DNA from: Basidiobolus meristosporus CBS 931.73
Taxonomy: Eukaryota > Basidiobolomycota > Basidiobolomycetes > Basidiobolales > Basidiobolaceae
Direction of reading: 5' to 3'
Assembly: GCA_002104905.1 (NCBI GenBank)
Contig: MCFE01000027.1
Span: 1 to 64,000, forward strand
DNA length: 64,000 bases
Shown: piece by piece, positions 22,912 to 33,593 of the stretch
Layout: every line of letters begins with the position of its first letter
Position numbering within the stretch: position 1 is the first letter of the stretch
Notes under the pieces: generated by a model
The model's input: the letters and a program-made list of their open reading frames with translations, nothing else
What the model was told of the DNA's origin: nothing
Databases searched by the model: none
Program-made: the position numbers and the translations under genes

Positions 22912-24228
22912 ATGCGTTCCTCCGTTACAATTGGAAGTCTGTTGGTATTATTGGGTGCGCCTCTTGGTGTTTTCCCCCAGGCCTGTAGGCAGATTGCCGA
23001 ACGTCGGGAAGTGCGTGCCTTGAATCAAACCGAACTGCAAGCTTTTATCAGTGCAGTCCAAGAGTTTCATTCGGGCCCTTCTCCAACAGGGTATGATCGG
23101 TTCGCGAATCTACATGCAACCTACTTCAGTGCAGCCCATAACAACGCAGCCTTTTTTCCTTGGCACCGCAAGTTTTTAAAGGACTTCGAAGCGGCTTTGC
23201 AGAATATAAATCCTAGTGTTCAGCTACCTTATTGGGTGGGTACCGCTTTTGAGTTAGTGCGTCTTCAATGTTGTTAACATGTTGGTTAGGATTGGAGTTT
23301 GGACTCGCAGTCACCGGCGGAGAGTCAAATATTCAGTGGGGAATATTTTGGTGGGGATGGCGATGCGAGCAATGGCTACTGTGTGAGCGATGGTCCGTTC
23401 TCGAACTGGATCATGAGATACCCGAATGTTCACTGTTTACGACGACAGTTCAATGGAGCCGATGCGAATACGATAGGGGCATTTTATTCCCCGGAAGCCT
23501 TGAGAAGTATCACTGGGAGATCAAGGAGCTATGACGCCTTGCGAAGAAACATCGAGTCTCCTCCTCATGGGGCGGTTCATGTCGGGATTGGTGGAAGGAA
23601 TGGTGATATGGCGTTTGCAACAAGCACCAATGAGTAAGTGGTCATGTTGGTAACGATGAGCGGTCTCATACTAATCATGGGCTCAAGCCCGCTATTTTGG
23701 CTTCATCACGCCTTTGTGGACAAAATATGGGCTGATTGGCAAAAATCAGACCCTTCTCGGTTTAATGACTATGGTGGTGTAGGCCCTGGCAACACCCAGG
23801 CTAGACTAACAGACTCTATGCGACCATTTCAGGTAACAGTGAGCTCAATGATGGATACCACCAAGCCTGGATTGTGCTACCGCTATGTCGACCCGAGCCC
23901 AGATACCCCATCTCGCCCTTTGCGAAGACGTGCAAATTCCAAGCCAGTTGCTGAGCTGAAGAAATATCATGGCCTTCAGGAAGATTCAGCTCAGCACTGG
24001 TACAAGCTTCATCTTCCGAAGCCCTTGCCTGAGGAATACATCGCCATGATGGGCATGAATGTAGCAGAGGTGCGAGACATTGAAAAGCAATGGATTGATG
24101 CTACACTAAGCTTCAACATGGATCCCTCATATATCTCACCTGTCTGTTTGGCGAAGAAGAATGAGACTCTAAGCAAATACTTCCATTTTTCATATCGAAC
24201 AAACGTTAAATCCTCTCAATCGGTTTGA
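22912..24228 (+). CDS. Secreted tyrosinase (type-3 copper oxidase)
   Basis: Oxidises phenols to quinones, for example in melanin or wall cross-linking. Exons 22912-23235, 23290-23633, 23688-24228 give 402 residues. A signal peptide covers ~residues 1-24 (SLLVLLGAPLGVFPQA). Copper site A has H68, H76 and H85 (AAHNNAAFFPWHRKFL). Copper site B has H201, H205 (HGAVHVGIGG) and H229 in DPLFWLHHAFVDKIW. Introns are 54 nt each; the second has a CTAAT branch motif and its acceptor restores DPLFW. The tail after ~residue 300 lacks a clear second domain or membrane anchor. Short for a fungal tyrosinase, comparable to the secreted bacterial-like or short fungal class. Confidence 0.92.
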
Positions 24229-24396
24229 ATCACTCAAGCATCTTAGATCTCCGAGTAACCAGCAATTAGCTGACACGAACGATACCACAATGGTTTGGAA
24301 TAAACAAACATTCGTGAATAGGATAATACTGATGATAGTTTATTGTGGGAAATATGGCAAGAATGATAGGGAGTATGATTGATTGTTGTTCAATGC

Positions 24397-25382
24397 TTAG
24401 TTACTGCCAACACCCTTCCATTTGGAACCATCAGTCAGGTACACATCGTTCTGACCCAGAGCAGGCTCTCCGTGTTCATGAATGTCAACTTGCAGAAGCT
24501 TGTCCCAATATAAGGTTACCTGATCAGGATTTAACTGAGAGATATCGCTATATTCTTTGAGGAAGTGCTCCCAAAACTGGTTTTCCTCATCCTTGTTGTG
24601 CCAGGTTCCGTTATCTTTAGCCACCGTGCGCAGAAGTAGCACCTTTCGGACCATGTGCAACTTGACCGGCATGTGATCGGGTACGATCTCTCTGGTCAGT
24701 GAAACGATGTCGAACCCTCTATGCTTGCGCATGCTCATGAAAATACCAAGGACTTTCTTGCGGATGGCTGCTCTCTCTACTGTGAAGGTGGTACGCATCC
24801 AGGTCACCAATTTGCGAGTGGAGTCGTCACTGGCGAAAACGATATCCGGTAAGATGTCCCATTGACGAACAATCTCGACCAATTTAGCATCATCTTCTGG
24901 AAGGAAAAAGTTGGACTCCGGGGCAAACAAATACTCCTGCAGGCACTTCTTCAACTCGTTCGACCTTGGGTCAACTTGCACACTCCAATGCTCGGGAACC
25001 ACTGGCTGGGCTTGGCCTCCGCTAGAGATCTCCACTGCTTCAACGATCTTCTTGTGTGTGTCCAGCAAAGCTTCATACAATGCCATAGCACGCTCATTAT
25101 CGCTTAAAGCCTGGGTTGGAATAGGTTACCACTTGGACAATTGTTGTTGATCACGGTGTCACTTACGTTTTCGAACTCCTCCTTGGAAGGCAGTTTTGAC
25201 TCTGGCTCGTCTTGTTTTTCTTGAGCCGTGGTGTCTATTGCTTGGCCTTGAGAGATTGTGATGGGTTTGTCGAAGACAGAGGGCGGATGGACCGCCTCTT
25301 TATCCATGGGATGGTCCTTGACGATGGTTTCTTTGATGTCCGATAACGAGAGACGGTGGTTTTGCTGTTGAGTTTGCATCAT
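24397..25382 (-). CDS. Orphan two-exon protein (309 aa)
   Basis: I do not recognise this family. Exons 25382-25167 and 25110-24397 (coding order) are joined by a 56-nt GTAAGT/CAG intron in phase 0. The first ~70 residues are hydrophilic and Gln/Glu/Lys-rich, likely disordered. The rest is probably helical, with no signal peptide or membrane span. It contains SNFFLPEDDAKLVEIVRQWD, FTVERAAIRKKVLGIFMSMR and LRTVAKDNGTWHNKDEENQF. Composition and splicing indicate a real gene. TATAAATA lies about 35-43 nt upstream of the ATG. Confidence 0.75.
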
Positions 25383-25416
25383 TGTATGGGTTGTTGGAGA
25401 CCAGGAAGGGTGGCGG

Positions 25417-25425
25417 GTATTTATA
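25417..25425 (-). promoter_or_regulatory. TATA element of the orphan gene
   Basis: GTATAAATA on the minus strand just upstream of the ATG at 25382, same spacing as at the BAT gene. Confidence 0.5.
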
Positions 25426-26191
25426 CAAGTTTATAGCAAAATAGGTTGGCCCCAGGTACCACTGCTTCCATCAAAAAGAGGTGTGGAGTATGACTGCGAA
25501 GCGTGGACTTGGCGCATCTACTATACTAAACCCACTACATATTTCCCATTCGGGTGATGCAATATAATCGGATCTTGTAGTTTCCATGCCGACAATTGGA
25601 TAGTAACTTGGTCCGTGATTCACTAGTGGAGGGATTGGCAAACTTTGACACTGTGATGTAGCATCTACCGTTAAAAGAAGCAATACTAACGCAGGTCTTC
25701 CAATGGTTCGTGACGGTGCCACAACGATAATCAGTCTGCTGTCATCAAGAGATTTGGACACTAGTGCTAGATATAGTCACGAACCCTACTACTTGCATGT
25801 CTAAGACGATCGACTCCTGCCAAACACATATAGATGAAATCAGTGTTACTTCGTCGTGTAATTGGTGACATCTTCCGTTACACATGGTACCAGTGTCATC
25901 TCCAATTGGCATTCCCACTGGCATATTTATCCTATTTGCCCAACAAGCTTGGCAATTAATGTCTGGCGTACAAATTTTCAGTTGCCATTAACCTTCACGC
26001 TGGATAAACAGTCTTTTAACTAAAATTAACCACTGATTCTATTATTACATTCGGATTTCATGACTCCTCCATTTATAGCTTCTCTACCCCCAGAATTCAA
26101 GCCCCTTAGCTAATTAAATTCCGTTGCTTTTTTATCGTTTTTTCGTCTGTTTTGTTCTCATCTCTCAACCGTTCGACTTCATCCAGATTTT
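25426..26191. other. Divergent intergenic region before the GDP-fucose transporter
   Basis: No gene supported. The right end is T/C-rich, as expected of a fungal promoter and leader. Confidence 0.4.
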
Positions 26192-27382
26192 AGAGTAAGT
26201 TGAAGGCCGGTGCCTTGAACCACTCGAGGCTATACATCTGCTCACAACCTTCCCCTTTGTAGATGGGTAACAAGTCAGAAGCAATCCCGGCCCCTGTGAC
26301 CGCCAAAACCCAGCATCGCCAGCATGCTGCCTCAGTTATCTTCGCTGTTGTTGCCTTTTACTGGTTTTCCTCTCTTTCGGTGGTATTTTTAAACAAGTAC
26401 ATCCTGAGCAGTCCAGAATACAAGTTTTCCTATCCCTTATTCGTAACCTGGTATCAACTTGTTGTGGCCTTGGTGCTCCTAGTTGTGTGGGGTCAGCTCG
26501 GCAAGAGGTAAGAATACCCATCGATGTTATCCCAGAGGCTCATAATTAATATTCTCTCTATCTTCACTACAGCATCTCCTTCTTTTCTACCATCCCACCT
26601 TTTGAATTCGACCTTAGAATTGCCAAGCGAGTGGCACCCTTAACCATCATTTACGTGTTGATGTTGGCGTTGAATAACCTTTGCCTGAAATATGTTGAAG
26701 TAACCTTTTACCAGGTAAGATGTCCAACCAAATATTTTTCCTTAGGCCTTTCCGTGTTAATCATAACCACATCTAGGTCGCTCGCTCTCTAAGCATTCTC
26801 TTCAATATCGTGTTCACCTACACTTTGCTTGGCCAAAAGACCTCCATGCAGGCCATGGTTGGCTGCTCAATTGTATTTGTCGGATTTGTCGTTGGCTCTT
26901 ATGGAGAGGTCAACTTCTCCTGGGCAGGAATTTTCTACGGTGTCAGCTCCAGTGCCTTTGTCGCGCTATATGGTATCTACGTTAAAAAGACTCTGGCCGT
27001 CGTGGACAACAACCAATGGAGACTCCTCCACTACAACACCGCCATTTCCATCATGATCCTGAGTCCCATCGTCATCTTCTCTGGCGAGCTTAGCGATATC
27101 AACCATGAGGTTCTCTTCCTCGATGATTCGAAATTCTGGTTCTTGATGACCGTCACTGGTGTCACCGGGTTCCTGATCAACACTGCCATGTTCCTTCAGA
27201 TCAAGTTTACCACACCATTGACAAACACCATCTCAGGAACCGCCAAGGCCTGCGTTCAAACCCTTCTTGCCGCCATCTTCTTCCAAAACCCCATCTCCTT
27301 CATGAATGGAACCGGCATCTTCATGGCATTGTTCGGCTCGGGCTACTACTCATTTGTTCGATATAACGAGATGAAGAAGTAA
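26192..27382 (+). CDS. SLC35C1: GDP-fucose transporter (SLC35C1 family)
   Basis: Nucleotide-sugar antiporter of the Golgi that supplies GDP-fucose for fucosylation. Coding exons 26263-26507, 26573-26714, 26777-27382 give 330 residues. A 5'-leader intron is likely (GTAAGT at 26193, TTTGTAG ending at 26262, directly before the ATG). About ten hydrophobic spans are present. Family signatures are VVFLNKYILSSP, NNLCLKYVEVTFYQVARSL, the GDP-fucose-transporter block LQIKFTTPLTNTISGTAKACVQT and the C-terminal VRYNEMKK, whose dilysine end matches the human protein. It is close to SLC35C1 rather than yeast Vrg4 (GDP-mannose). Confidence 0.92.
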
Positions 27383-27646
27383 AACCGGTAAATCCGTGGG
27401 CATGGACCAAGTGGAGTTCTTTATTTTGAATTCCTCACCGTTTACTACCAAACCTCAATCCGAATCCTCCCTTCGTCACGTGAACGACCCCCAAGCCTAA
27501 ATGAAAAAGTTTTCTTATGTTTGAATGTAAACTAGCATTTATCTCAATATTCAATAAATTCAACCTAGCCTGTCACGTGATGCCGAGCTCTTATCCTATT
27601 TTTATTGCATTAGAATAGTGATGATGAGAGTAGCTTGCATCTGTTC

Positions 27647-28488
27647 ATGGAGTATTTACGAAGAGCAGGTTGGGTAATACAGTTTGGTTGTTGCGTGCAT
27701 TTATTTAATGAGTATCTAGTCGAAGTTACCCAGGTATGTGTATCGTTCGAGTGGCCGAATGGTATTCCATCCTCTTCTCCAGACGACAATTGACTAAACT
27801 CCTTTTGAACCAGTGCATGGGTCCTTCTATGCTCCCCACTCTCAACGTTGTTGGAGATTTCGTGGCCATGGAACATGCAAGCCCTCGACTTGGTCGTCTA
27901 AAGACCGGTGATGTGGTTGTTGCCGTGTCACCCAACAACCCTGATCGGGCGGTGTGCAAGCGTATTCTAGGAATGGTGGGTTCTCCTTAATTTCCCTCTC
28001 CGGGCCTTTCTTCATTACCGTGCATGTTTGGCCTAACCACCCTCTAGCCAGGTGACCACATTTGCGTAGATCCCTCACAGTACCCAAGACAGTTTATCAC
28101 GGTAAAGCTGAACGAATTTTTTCCTCGCAGAGAGGACGTTGCCTGGTTGGTTACTCAACCCTTAAAATCAATTAAACCCGTTTAGGTTCCACCTGGACAT
28201 GTATGGCTACAGGGAGACAACATGAGCAACTCTACGGACTCTAGAGCCTACGGACCAGTGCCTTACGGCTTGATCAAAGGAAAGGTGTTCGCTAGGGTAA
28301 GAACCGAATTCAATCAAGACCCCCCTCCCCCACTGAAAACAGAGCACTCAAGCCAGCTTTATACTCTAGGTATGGCCAAATCCGACCTGGATAACCAACG
28401 GATTGAAGCCAATCACAATGGTCCAGGAGGAAGAGAAACGAATCTCGTAGTCAATTTAGAACACAACATCACTCATTCTCTCGGTTGA
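27647..28488 (+). CDS. IMP1: Mitochondrial inner membrane signal peptidase, Imp1 subunit
   Basis: Serine/lysine protease of the S26 family that removes sorting signals in the intermembrane space. Exons 27647-27733, 27814-27975, 28048-28101, 28186-28488 give 201 residues. The N-terminal segment ([19 protein letters not shown]) is the membrane anchor. The catalytic dyad is S34 in GPSMLPT and K78 in [36 protein letters not shown] is the conserved substrate-pocket region. After that, ~70 hydrophilic residues ([17 protein letters not shown]…) form an extension not seen in human IMMP1L. Only the last exon is long; the others are 54-162 nt. Confidence 0.92.
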
Positions 28489-28865
28489 CGAGTCCACATT
28501 TCACTCCTCCACCTCAGACACTCATCCCCTTATCCCCACCACCTCCAAAACCCCTTTCCATCAAGCCACTTCACCGAAGGAAGCTAGTGAAAATGCCGTT
28601 ATAATCCCAACCCCACCAAATGAACCCGAACTGATATGATTTTACTAAAGCACCCAGCATTTGCATCGCTGGCATAGATCAATATAGCATGAACCCATCA
28701 AGCTTTTAGATTCCAGAATGAGCTACACCCCACGCTGGCCATTCGGAATAGCCGAGCTGACAATCTCAGAATCTGGCATAAACCTAAGCCATCTTCTAAG
28801 CGGGAATAAATTAGAGTCATGTGAAGGTAGTGAGTTTACTTGTTAAAGCATCGCTCGACAGTTAA
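28489..28865. other. 3' flank of IMP1
   Basis: No gene seen; C/T-rich sequence directly after the stop codon. Confidence 0.35.
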
Positions 28866-29510
28866 TCAGAATGGTAAGCGGGTTTCCCAACTTGGGAGCA
28901 GCAAACCTAGAGTAACTTTTCGCTTATCATTTTGGCATTGGCCAAATCGAACGGTGGCAGATATGGAGATCCCCTCAAGATACAGCAATGAGCCTGCATG
29001 GGTAGTGTATCCGGGGGGTGGAGAGTCATCCAAGGGTTTTTCCAGCGATGGACAAATCGAGATAGGCACCACCCACTGGAGGTTGGCTGGGAGATTAGCG
29101 AGATCGAAAACTAATTCCCGCTCATTCGTGATAGAGTTTAGAGGCACGATGTATCTCGAATCATCCAACTCATTGTCCGTTTTTGGGAAATCGCCCACGA
29201 TTCCCAGAGTATATTTAGCACGAGTGTTGTTTGTTGCGAAGTCAAAAATGACCCAGATATTCCGTAATGTCGGGTAAGAAATTTCGCCTCAGCCATATGT
29301 TGACCCATATGGGTATCGAATTCCAGAATTAAGGAGAGCCTCGCCGGAAAAGGAGATTATTAATCTATCCAGCTCCAATGGTATGCTCTCCTTCTCAGCC
29401 AACCGAATCGCTTGGATAAAATCGCAAAAACGTTCAGGACCTATTCCCAATATGGCCACAGCGATTGTACTTAAGTGTCCCGCATCGATCAAGAAACTTC
29501 CTGATTTCTC
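28866..29510 (-). pseudogene. Broken unknown gene (in-frame stop)
   Basis: On the minus strand, one frame carries protein-like sequence in two blocks separated by a TGA at about 29289-29291. The upstream block includes LGIGPERFCDFIQAIRLAEK and LDRLIISFSGEALLNSG. The downstream block includes NIWVIFDFATNNTRAKYTLG, SITNERELVFDLANLPANLQ and VTLGLLLPSWETRLPF before the stop at 28866. No intron with acceptable sites removes the TGA, so this is either a pseudogene or carries a sequence error. I recognise no family. The 39-bp minisatellite overlaps the region just upstream. Confidence 0.4.
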
Positions 29511-29522
29511 TAAATAGCGGAT

Positions 29523-29633
29523 GGTTCGGTTCTTCTGCGAAAACTAACCCAAAGAGTGGAAGGTTCGGTTCTTCTGCGGAAACAAGACCAAATAGGGGAA
29601 GGTTCAGTTCTTCTGAGGAAACCAGGGTTCGAT
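29523..29633. repeat. 39-bp minisatellite, ~2.8 copies
   Basis: Unit of 39 bp starting GGTTCGGTTCTTCTGCG; copies at 29523-29561 and 29562-29600 plus a partial one. Because 39 is a multiple of three, both strands stay open through it (minus strand repeats a 13-residue AEEPNLPLFGLV-like unit). Confidence 0.9.
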
Positions 29634-29905
29634 TGTTGAATGGTATTTCAGTGAATTGCTTGAATGTCGCATTGCGGGTGGTTGAGTGGTGTTTTAGTGG
29701 GTTTATTCAATGCTGTATGTGTGGTGGTTCAATGGATGTTGCATGGCAGGTAATTGTGTTGCATTTCAATGGATTTATTCAATGTTGGATTCTATATGGG
29801 TAATGGGAGGTTGGGTAAATACATGAACACTATGAACAAGACACGGCAGTAACTCGCATTATTTACAAGCTCAAATGGGATATCTGAAAATACGATGCCT
29901 CAGAC

Positions 29906-30772
29906 CTAGAAATTCAATACACCTTCGCGAATGCCGAGCGCATAGGTTGGGTTAAAGGACTTTGCCTGCAAAATCGAGAGAGGTGGGAGCGTCAGGGTTG
30001 GTTGGCTGTCACCATGAGAGCATGAGATACAGTTTCTGCCAACCATATCTCGGATGGGTGGTAATTGGCAGCAGGCACTCATCTCATAAGGCTCTGAAGT
30101 ACTATTGGATCCCCTGGAATGTGAATCGTCATAGGAGCTTGTGGATTCGGATAGTGGTGAGCCTGGCAAGTGGGAGCTCTCATGGATCAAAGAGGCAGCA
30201 CTCAACGAAAGTGGAGGAAGTTTCTCCGAGCTGAAGGTAGAATTGGGTGGAGTCAGAGGCGGCGAGAGTTTGACCCTTTTGGGCCCGTCGTTTTCTTTGG
30301 ATGTGGTGACGGGCTGGGTCTTGATGAATATACTCTTGGTTTCATAATGCCATGACAGCTGGGACCGCTTTGCGGTGCGGCAGTTCAATTTAAGAACGGT
30401 GAAATTGCGCTTTCTTTTCTGCTCGCTGCTTTCGCTCTCAATGTCAAGCTCATGAGGGACGATCAGCGGCTCGTACTTTTTCTTTTTCAATGATTGGCGA
30501 CGGTTTTGGAACCAAATCTGAACTGTACGAAGGTTCATGTTGAGCTGCCGGGCAAGCTGTTCCTTAATCTCGCTGCTGGGGCGATGGTTCACTTGGAATG
30601 CTTCCTCAAGAATGGCTTGCTCCTCTTTGTTGGTCCTTCTACGAGGTTTGCGTGAATTTACCATTGGCTTGATATTACAAGCGAACTCCTCGGGTTTGGT
30701 GTTCACCCAGTCAGTTGGCGAGGGGAAACTAGAGGAGACAGCCTTGCAATTATTATCAACCCTAGCCATCAT
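29906..30772 (-). CDS. Homeodomain transcription factor 2 (288 aa)
   Basis: Intronless nuclear DNA-binding protein. The homeodomain spans ~residues 42-99, with arm RKPRRRTNKEEQ, ILEEAFQVNHRPSSEIKEQLA and recognition helix LRTVQIWFQNRRQSLKKKK (Trp87, Phe88, Asn90, Arg92). It is a canonical 60-residue type but clearly different from factor 1 (which has GVQVWFQNRRAKAKNQ), so the two are not a recent duplication. The rest is Ser/Pro-rich with a basic patch (EQKRKRNF), a KRVKLSPPLTPP stretch that could act as a nuclear signal or kinase site, and a C-terminal repeated LPPL/LPPI motif. Two adjacent ATGs exist (30772 and 30769). TATATATAA lies ~90 nt upstream. Confidence 0.88.
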   Translation of the reverse strand: MMARVDNNCKAVSSSFPSPTDWVNTKPEEFACNIKPMVNSRKPRRRTNKEEQAILEEAFQVNHRPSSEIKEQLARQLNMNLRTVQIWFQNRRQSLKKKKYEPLIVPHELDIESESSEQKRKRNFTVLKLNCRTAKRSQLSWHYETKSIFIKTQPVTTSKENDGPKRVKLSPPLTPPNSTFSSEKLPPLSLSAASLIHESSHLPGSPLSESTSSYDDSHSRGSNSTSEPYEMSACCQLPPIRDMVGRNCISCSHGDSQPTLTLPPLSILQAKSFNPTYALGIREGVLNF

Positions 30773-30860
30773 TGTATTCGTGCTATGGGATCGCGATATG
30801 TTACAGGAGGGATAGAGTAGAAATCAAAGAGACAACATCGCTCCCGGAGCTACGGGTAGG

Positions 30861-30870
30861 TTATATATAG
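30861..30870 (-). promoter_or_regulatory. TATA element of homeodomain gene 2
   Basis: CTATATATAA on the minus strand about 90 nt upstream of the ATG at 30772. Confidence 0.5.
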
Positions 30871-30998
30871 CCGCTGGCCAGGAAATCAAGAAATATCAGC
30901 CGTTGATATTGATACGACATCACTGATCCCCATTCGTACTGATATGGTCCAGTGCCTGGTTTATTCGATGAACCTCGCATTTGGCAACCGACTAGACA

Positions 30999-31073
30999 AT
31001 TCAGTTCACAGCTTGTATACCCAATTCAGTACACAGCTAGTATGCCCAATTCAGTACACAGCTAGTATGCCCA
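30999..31073 (+). repeat. 25-bp tandem repeat, 3 copies
   Basis: Copies at 30999-31023, 31024-31048 and 31049-31073; unit ATTCAGTACACAGCTAGTAT plus five bases. The second and third are identical; the first differs at about three positions. Confidence 0.92.
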
Positions 31074-33593
31074 ATAAAGCAATTTCAGAGTTCGAGTCTA
31101 GATCACTTGGAAAATAGATGTGATGATGCAAGTCAGTGAACGCATAAAGCATTCATGCAGGCGGTGTGATTGCTGTCTCCCCCCTCGAGCCCCATTGCAA
31201 CGCCGTCTCTCCTTCATGCTCCATACGCCCATGTCATGGTCATCGCAGAGCACCCGAGACACATAGCAAGTGCAAGGGTAACTTTAACACAAAAGTTCAG
31301 TTTGGTGATGGGATAGCCAAAACGAGAAATTAAACTAGTCGAGCGAGCTTATGGAAAGCGCATCAATACAGAGTCACAGGAAAACAGGGTTTGAACATTT
31401 CCCAAATCGGCTCGATATATCGATCCAACTGATTTTCCCAAAAATGAAGCTTGAAGTCATGTTGATCGAGGTTCCTTAATAGGGGGAAGTGCTTGCGCGA
31501 ATCACCTCTCGCGAAGCCGGCGCAGATATCTCGGATCAATCAAAAAAAGTTAATAAACAAATAATGGCTTTGAAAATCAACTGGAAATGGAGTTCCCCTG
31601 TTAGGTCACTGATTTTCTATACTGGTCCATACCGAGAGTGGTCAACAACATGCTGCGTTCACTATTATCCGGATATCTTCGATGCCACTTTGCCATGTTC
31701 TCTCAATGACGTTATGAGTAACACCGTGGGATACACCCAAGATATCTACGAATCTGGCAACCAGGTTCCCAAGTTTAACATCACCACATATGTGCTCCAT
31801 TCAACTTGAGCGTCGAACATGCACCCAGATCGAAATGGATTGATTCAATACTAATCCATATTCCCAAGGTCGAGTGGCATTCTAATTCCAGATAGGTGTG
31901 CCGCTAGAACATTTTTCATGCGCTGTCTTTCCTTGTAGCTTGAATCCCACTGCTCTTGGATGGTTCCATGAATTCATCCGATTCGGAAACTGCGATAACT
32001 CTCCTGTCTTGCTACATGCCGGTGCTTTATTCAGTTAAAGACACCCCCGAATAGGTGATCGATGGAACCAACGAACGCGAAGTGAGTTAAACATTTATGA
32101 GCTTATAGACCCGACACTTCTTGGGATTTTCGTTTTAGCGAACGTTACTGTTGCGCGCTTTTGAGCGGGAAGTTTGCGTGTGTGTGCGTGTGCCGTAGAG
32201 ATTCTCAAAAGCTGCATCGACTCCTCACTCTAGGTAGGCTATGCGATACAGAAAGAGAAAGGTCGACTTGGAGAGGGTGTCAGTGCAGGTAGAACACGCT
32301 TGGTATTTCAGGTAAGACATTATACTAATGTAGAGGTCGCCATAATAGACGATCATTGGCCGCATTCGATATAAAGTCCCAAGTAGGAACAACGAACCTA
32401 CTCGCTGAATATGGCATTGTTCGTGAAATCCCGGTGATAGCATCCTCTGAGGGAGAAATGCCTCTTTGAGTTTTGTGAACATACCTTAGATGGAAGCAAT
32501 ACATTTCTTTAAGGGATTTGTGGTTGCCGATAATGTCTTTTTAAGCCAGATGTCGTGACTTCCCGGTGCGGAGCGAATCAGAGATTATTCCGCAACCGTA
32601 CCCAAATGAATCTCCTTCTGAAGAACGTTTGGTCAGCCCTCCCATTCATTGCTTGAAATTTTTCCCATTTTCTCTGGCATGGATGTCATGTCACGTGGCT
32701 TGAGGTGGTCTTCCCTGGACCTGCACACCAAACGATGGTTGTTTACACACCTCCCCTGAGCTTCAGCGGATTCCTCCAGTTATTTCATATTTCTTCATTG
32801 TAGAACGAATGGATGGATGAAGGCGAGCTTAGGGAAAGCGTTAATGCACACTAGTAGTGTTCATTAGCGCCACTCGAATCCATTTTTTTCTGTGTTTACT
32901 GGGGTCTTCATTTTTTCCATATTTACTGGTCGAGTAGTGGTTCACAATGTGATCCCTTTTTCTATATCTACTGGCTGAGTGGTGGTTCACAATAGGATCT
33001 CTTTTTCTATTTCCACTGGCTGAGTGGTGGTTCATCAATGAGATCGCTTCTATATTTACCGGTCGCTTCAGGAAAGCGATTCAACCACATGGGAGAGGAG
33101 AGGTAGAAAATCTGGGTTTCGCTAGGCTGCATTGAACCCGATTACAAATCACCCCAGTGGCCATTGGTTCGCATGATTTGCCGTGGATTGATTGGTAATT
33201 TCTCTTTTACGGAAGAGGAGGTGTAGGTTGGGACCCATTCGTGGGGAGGCGAGGTGCAAAACCCCCAGACGACTACGAGGAGAGTACGCCGGAGATGCCT
33301 TCAACTCTGATCAGATGCTGAAAATTCCCCGGCTATACTACCCTTGTCTGGCCTGATAGCCTCAGCAAGAAATCAATGCATTACTAAGCGATGCTACAGG
33401 CGAGGGAAAATGTCGACAGGAAATTTATTGACCTGAACAGGTTGAGGCTCGGTTGAAGCATGTTATTTGCTGATTATACATGTGAGGGGACCAAGGAAGT
33501 CCGTAGGAATATACACGAAATCCAGAGATAGCTCTCCGAGTGATATTTAGTGAAGCGTGCAGGGGGAGTGATTAAATGGTGAGAATGCTTTGA
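31074..33593. other. Gene-poor interval between homeodomain gene 2 and the TBC gene
   Basis: No gene is supported. A plus-strand open frame with an internal ATG at about 31564 (to 31809) could encode 81 residues (MALKINWKWSSPVRSL…), but nothing supports expression or family. The 45-bp minisatellite is listed separately. Confidence 0.35.
32917..33060. repeat. 45-bp minisatellite, ~3.2 copies
   Basis: Unit of 45 bp containing CTACTGGCTGAGTGGTGGTT; copies at 32917-32961, 32962-33006 and 33007-33051 with increasing divergence, and a partial copy. The unit length is a multiple of three, which keeps a spurious minus-strand frame open (NHHSAS…RKRD repeats). Confidence 0.88.

Noticed and set aside
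22912-25382. Tyrosinase-centred secondary metabolism cluster
   Set aside because: Neighbours are a housekeeping aminotransferase, an orphan and a sugar transporter; no synthase, P450 or pathway regulator.
29285-29295. Selenocysteine TGA
   Set aside because: No SECIS-like structure seen, family unknown, and a plain stop lesion explains it.
29523-29633. CRISPR-like array
   Set aside because: Contiguous tandem units without spacers in a eukaryotic genome; a minisatellite.
31564-31809. 81-codon plus-strand frame starting MALKINWKW
   Set aside because: Cannot be tied to any family, splice partner or promoter; noted only as a possibility in the gap entry.
32841-33038. Small basic repeat protein (NHHSAS…RKRD)
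   Set aside because: Product of the 45-bp minisatellite whose unit is a multiple of three; no start context or homologue.
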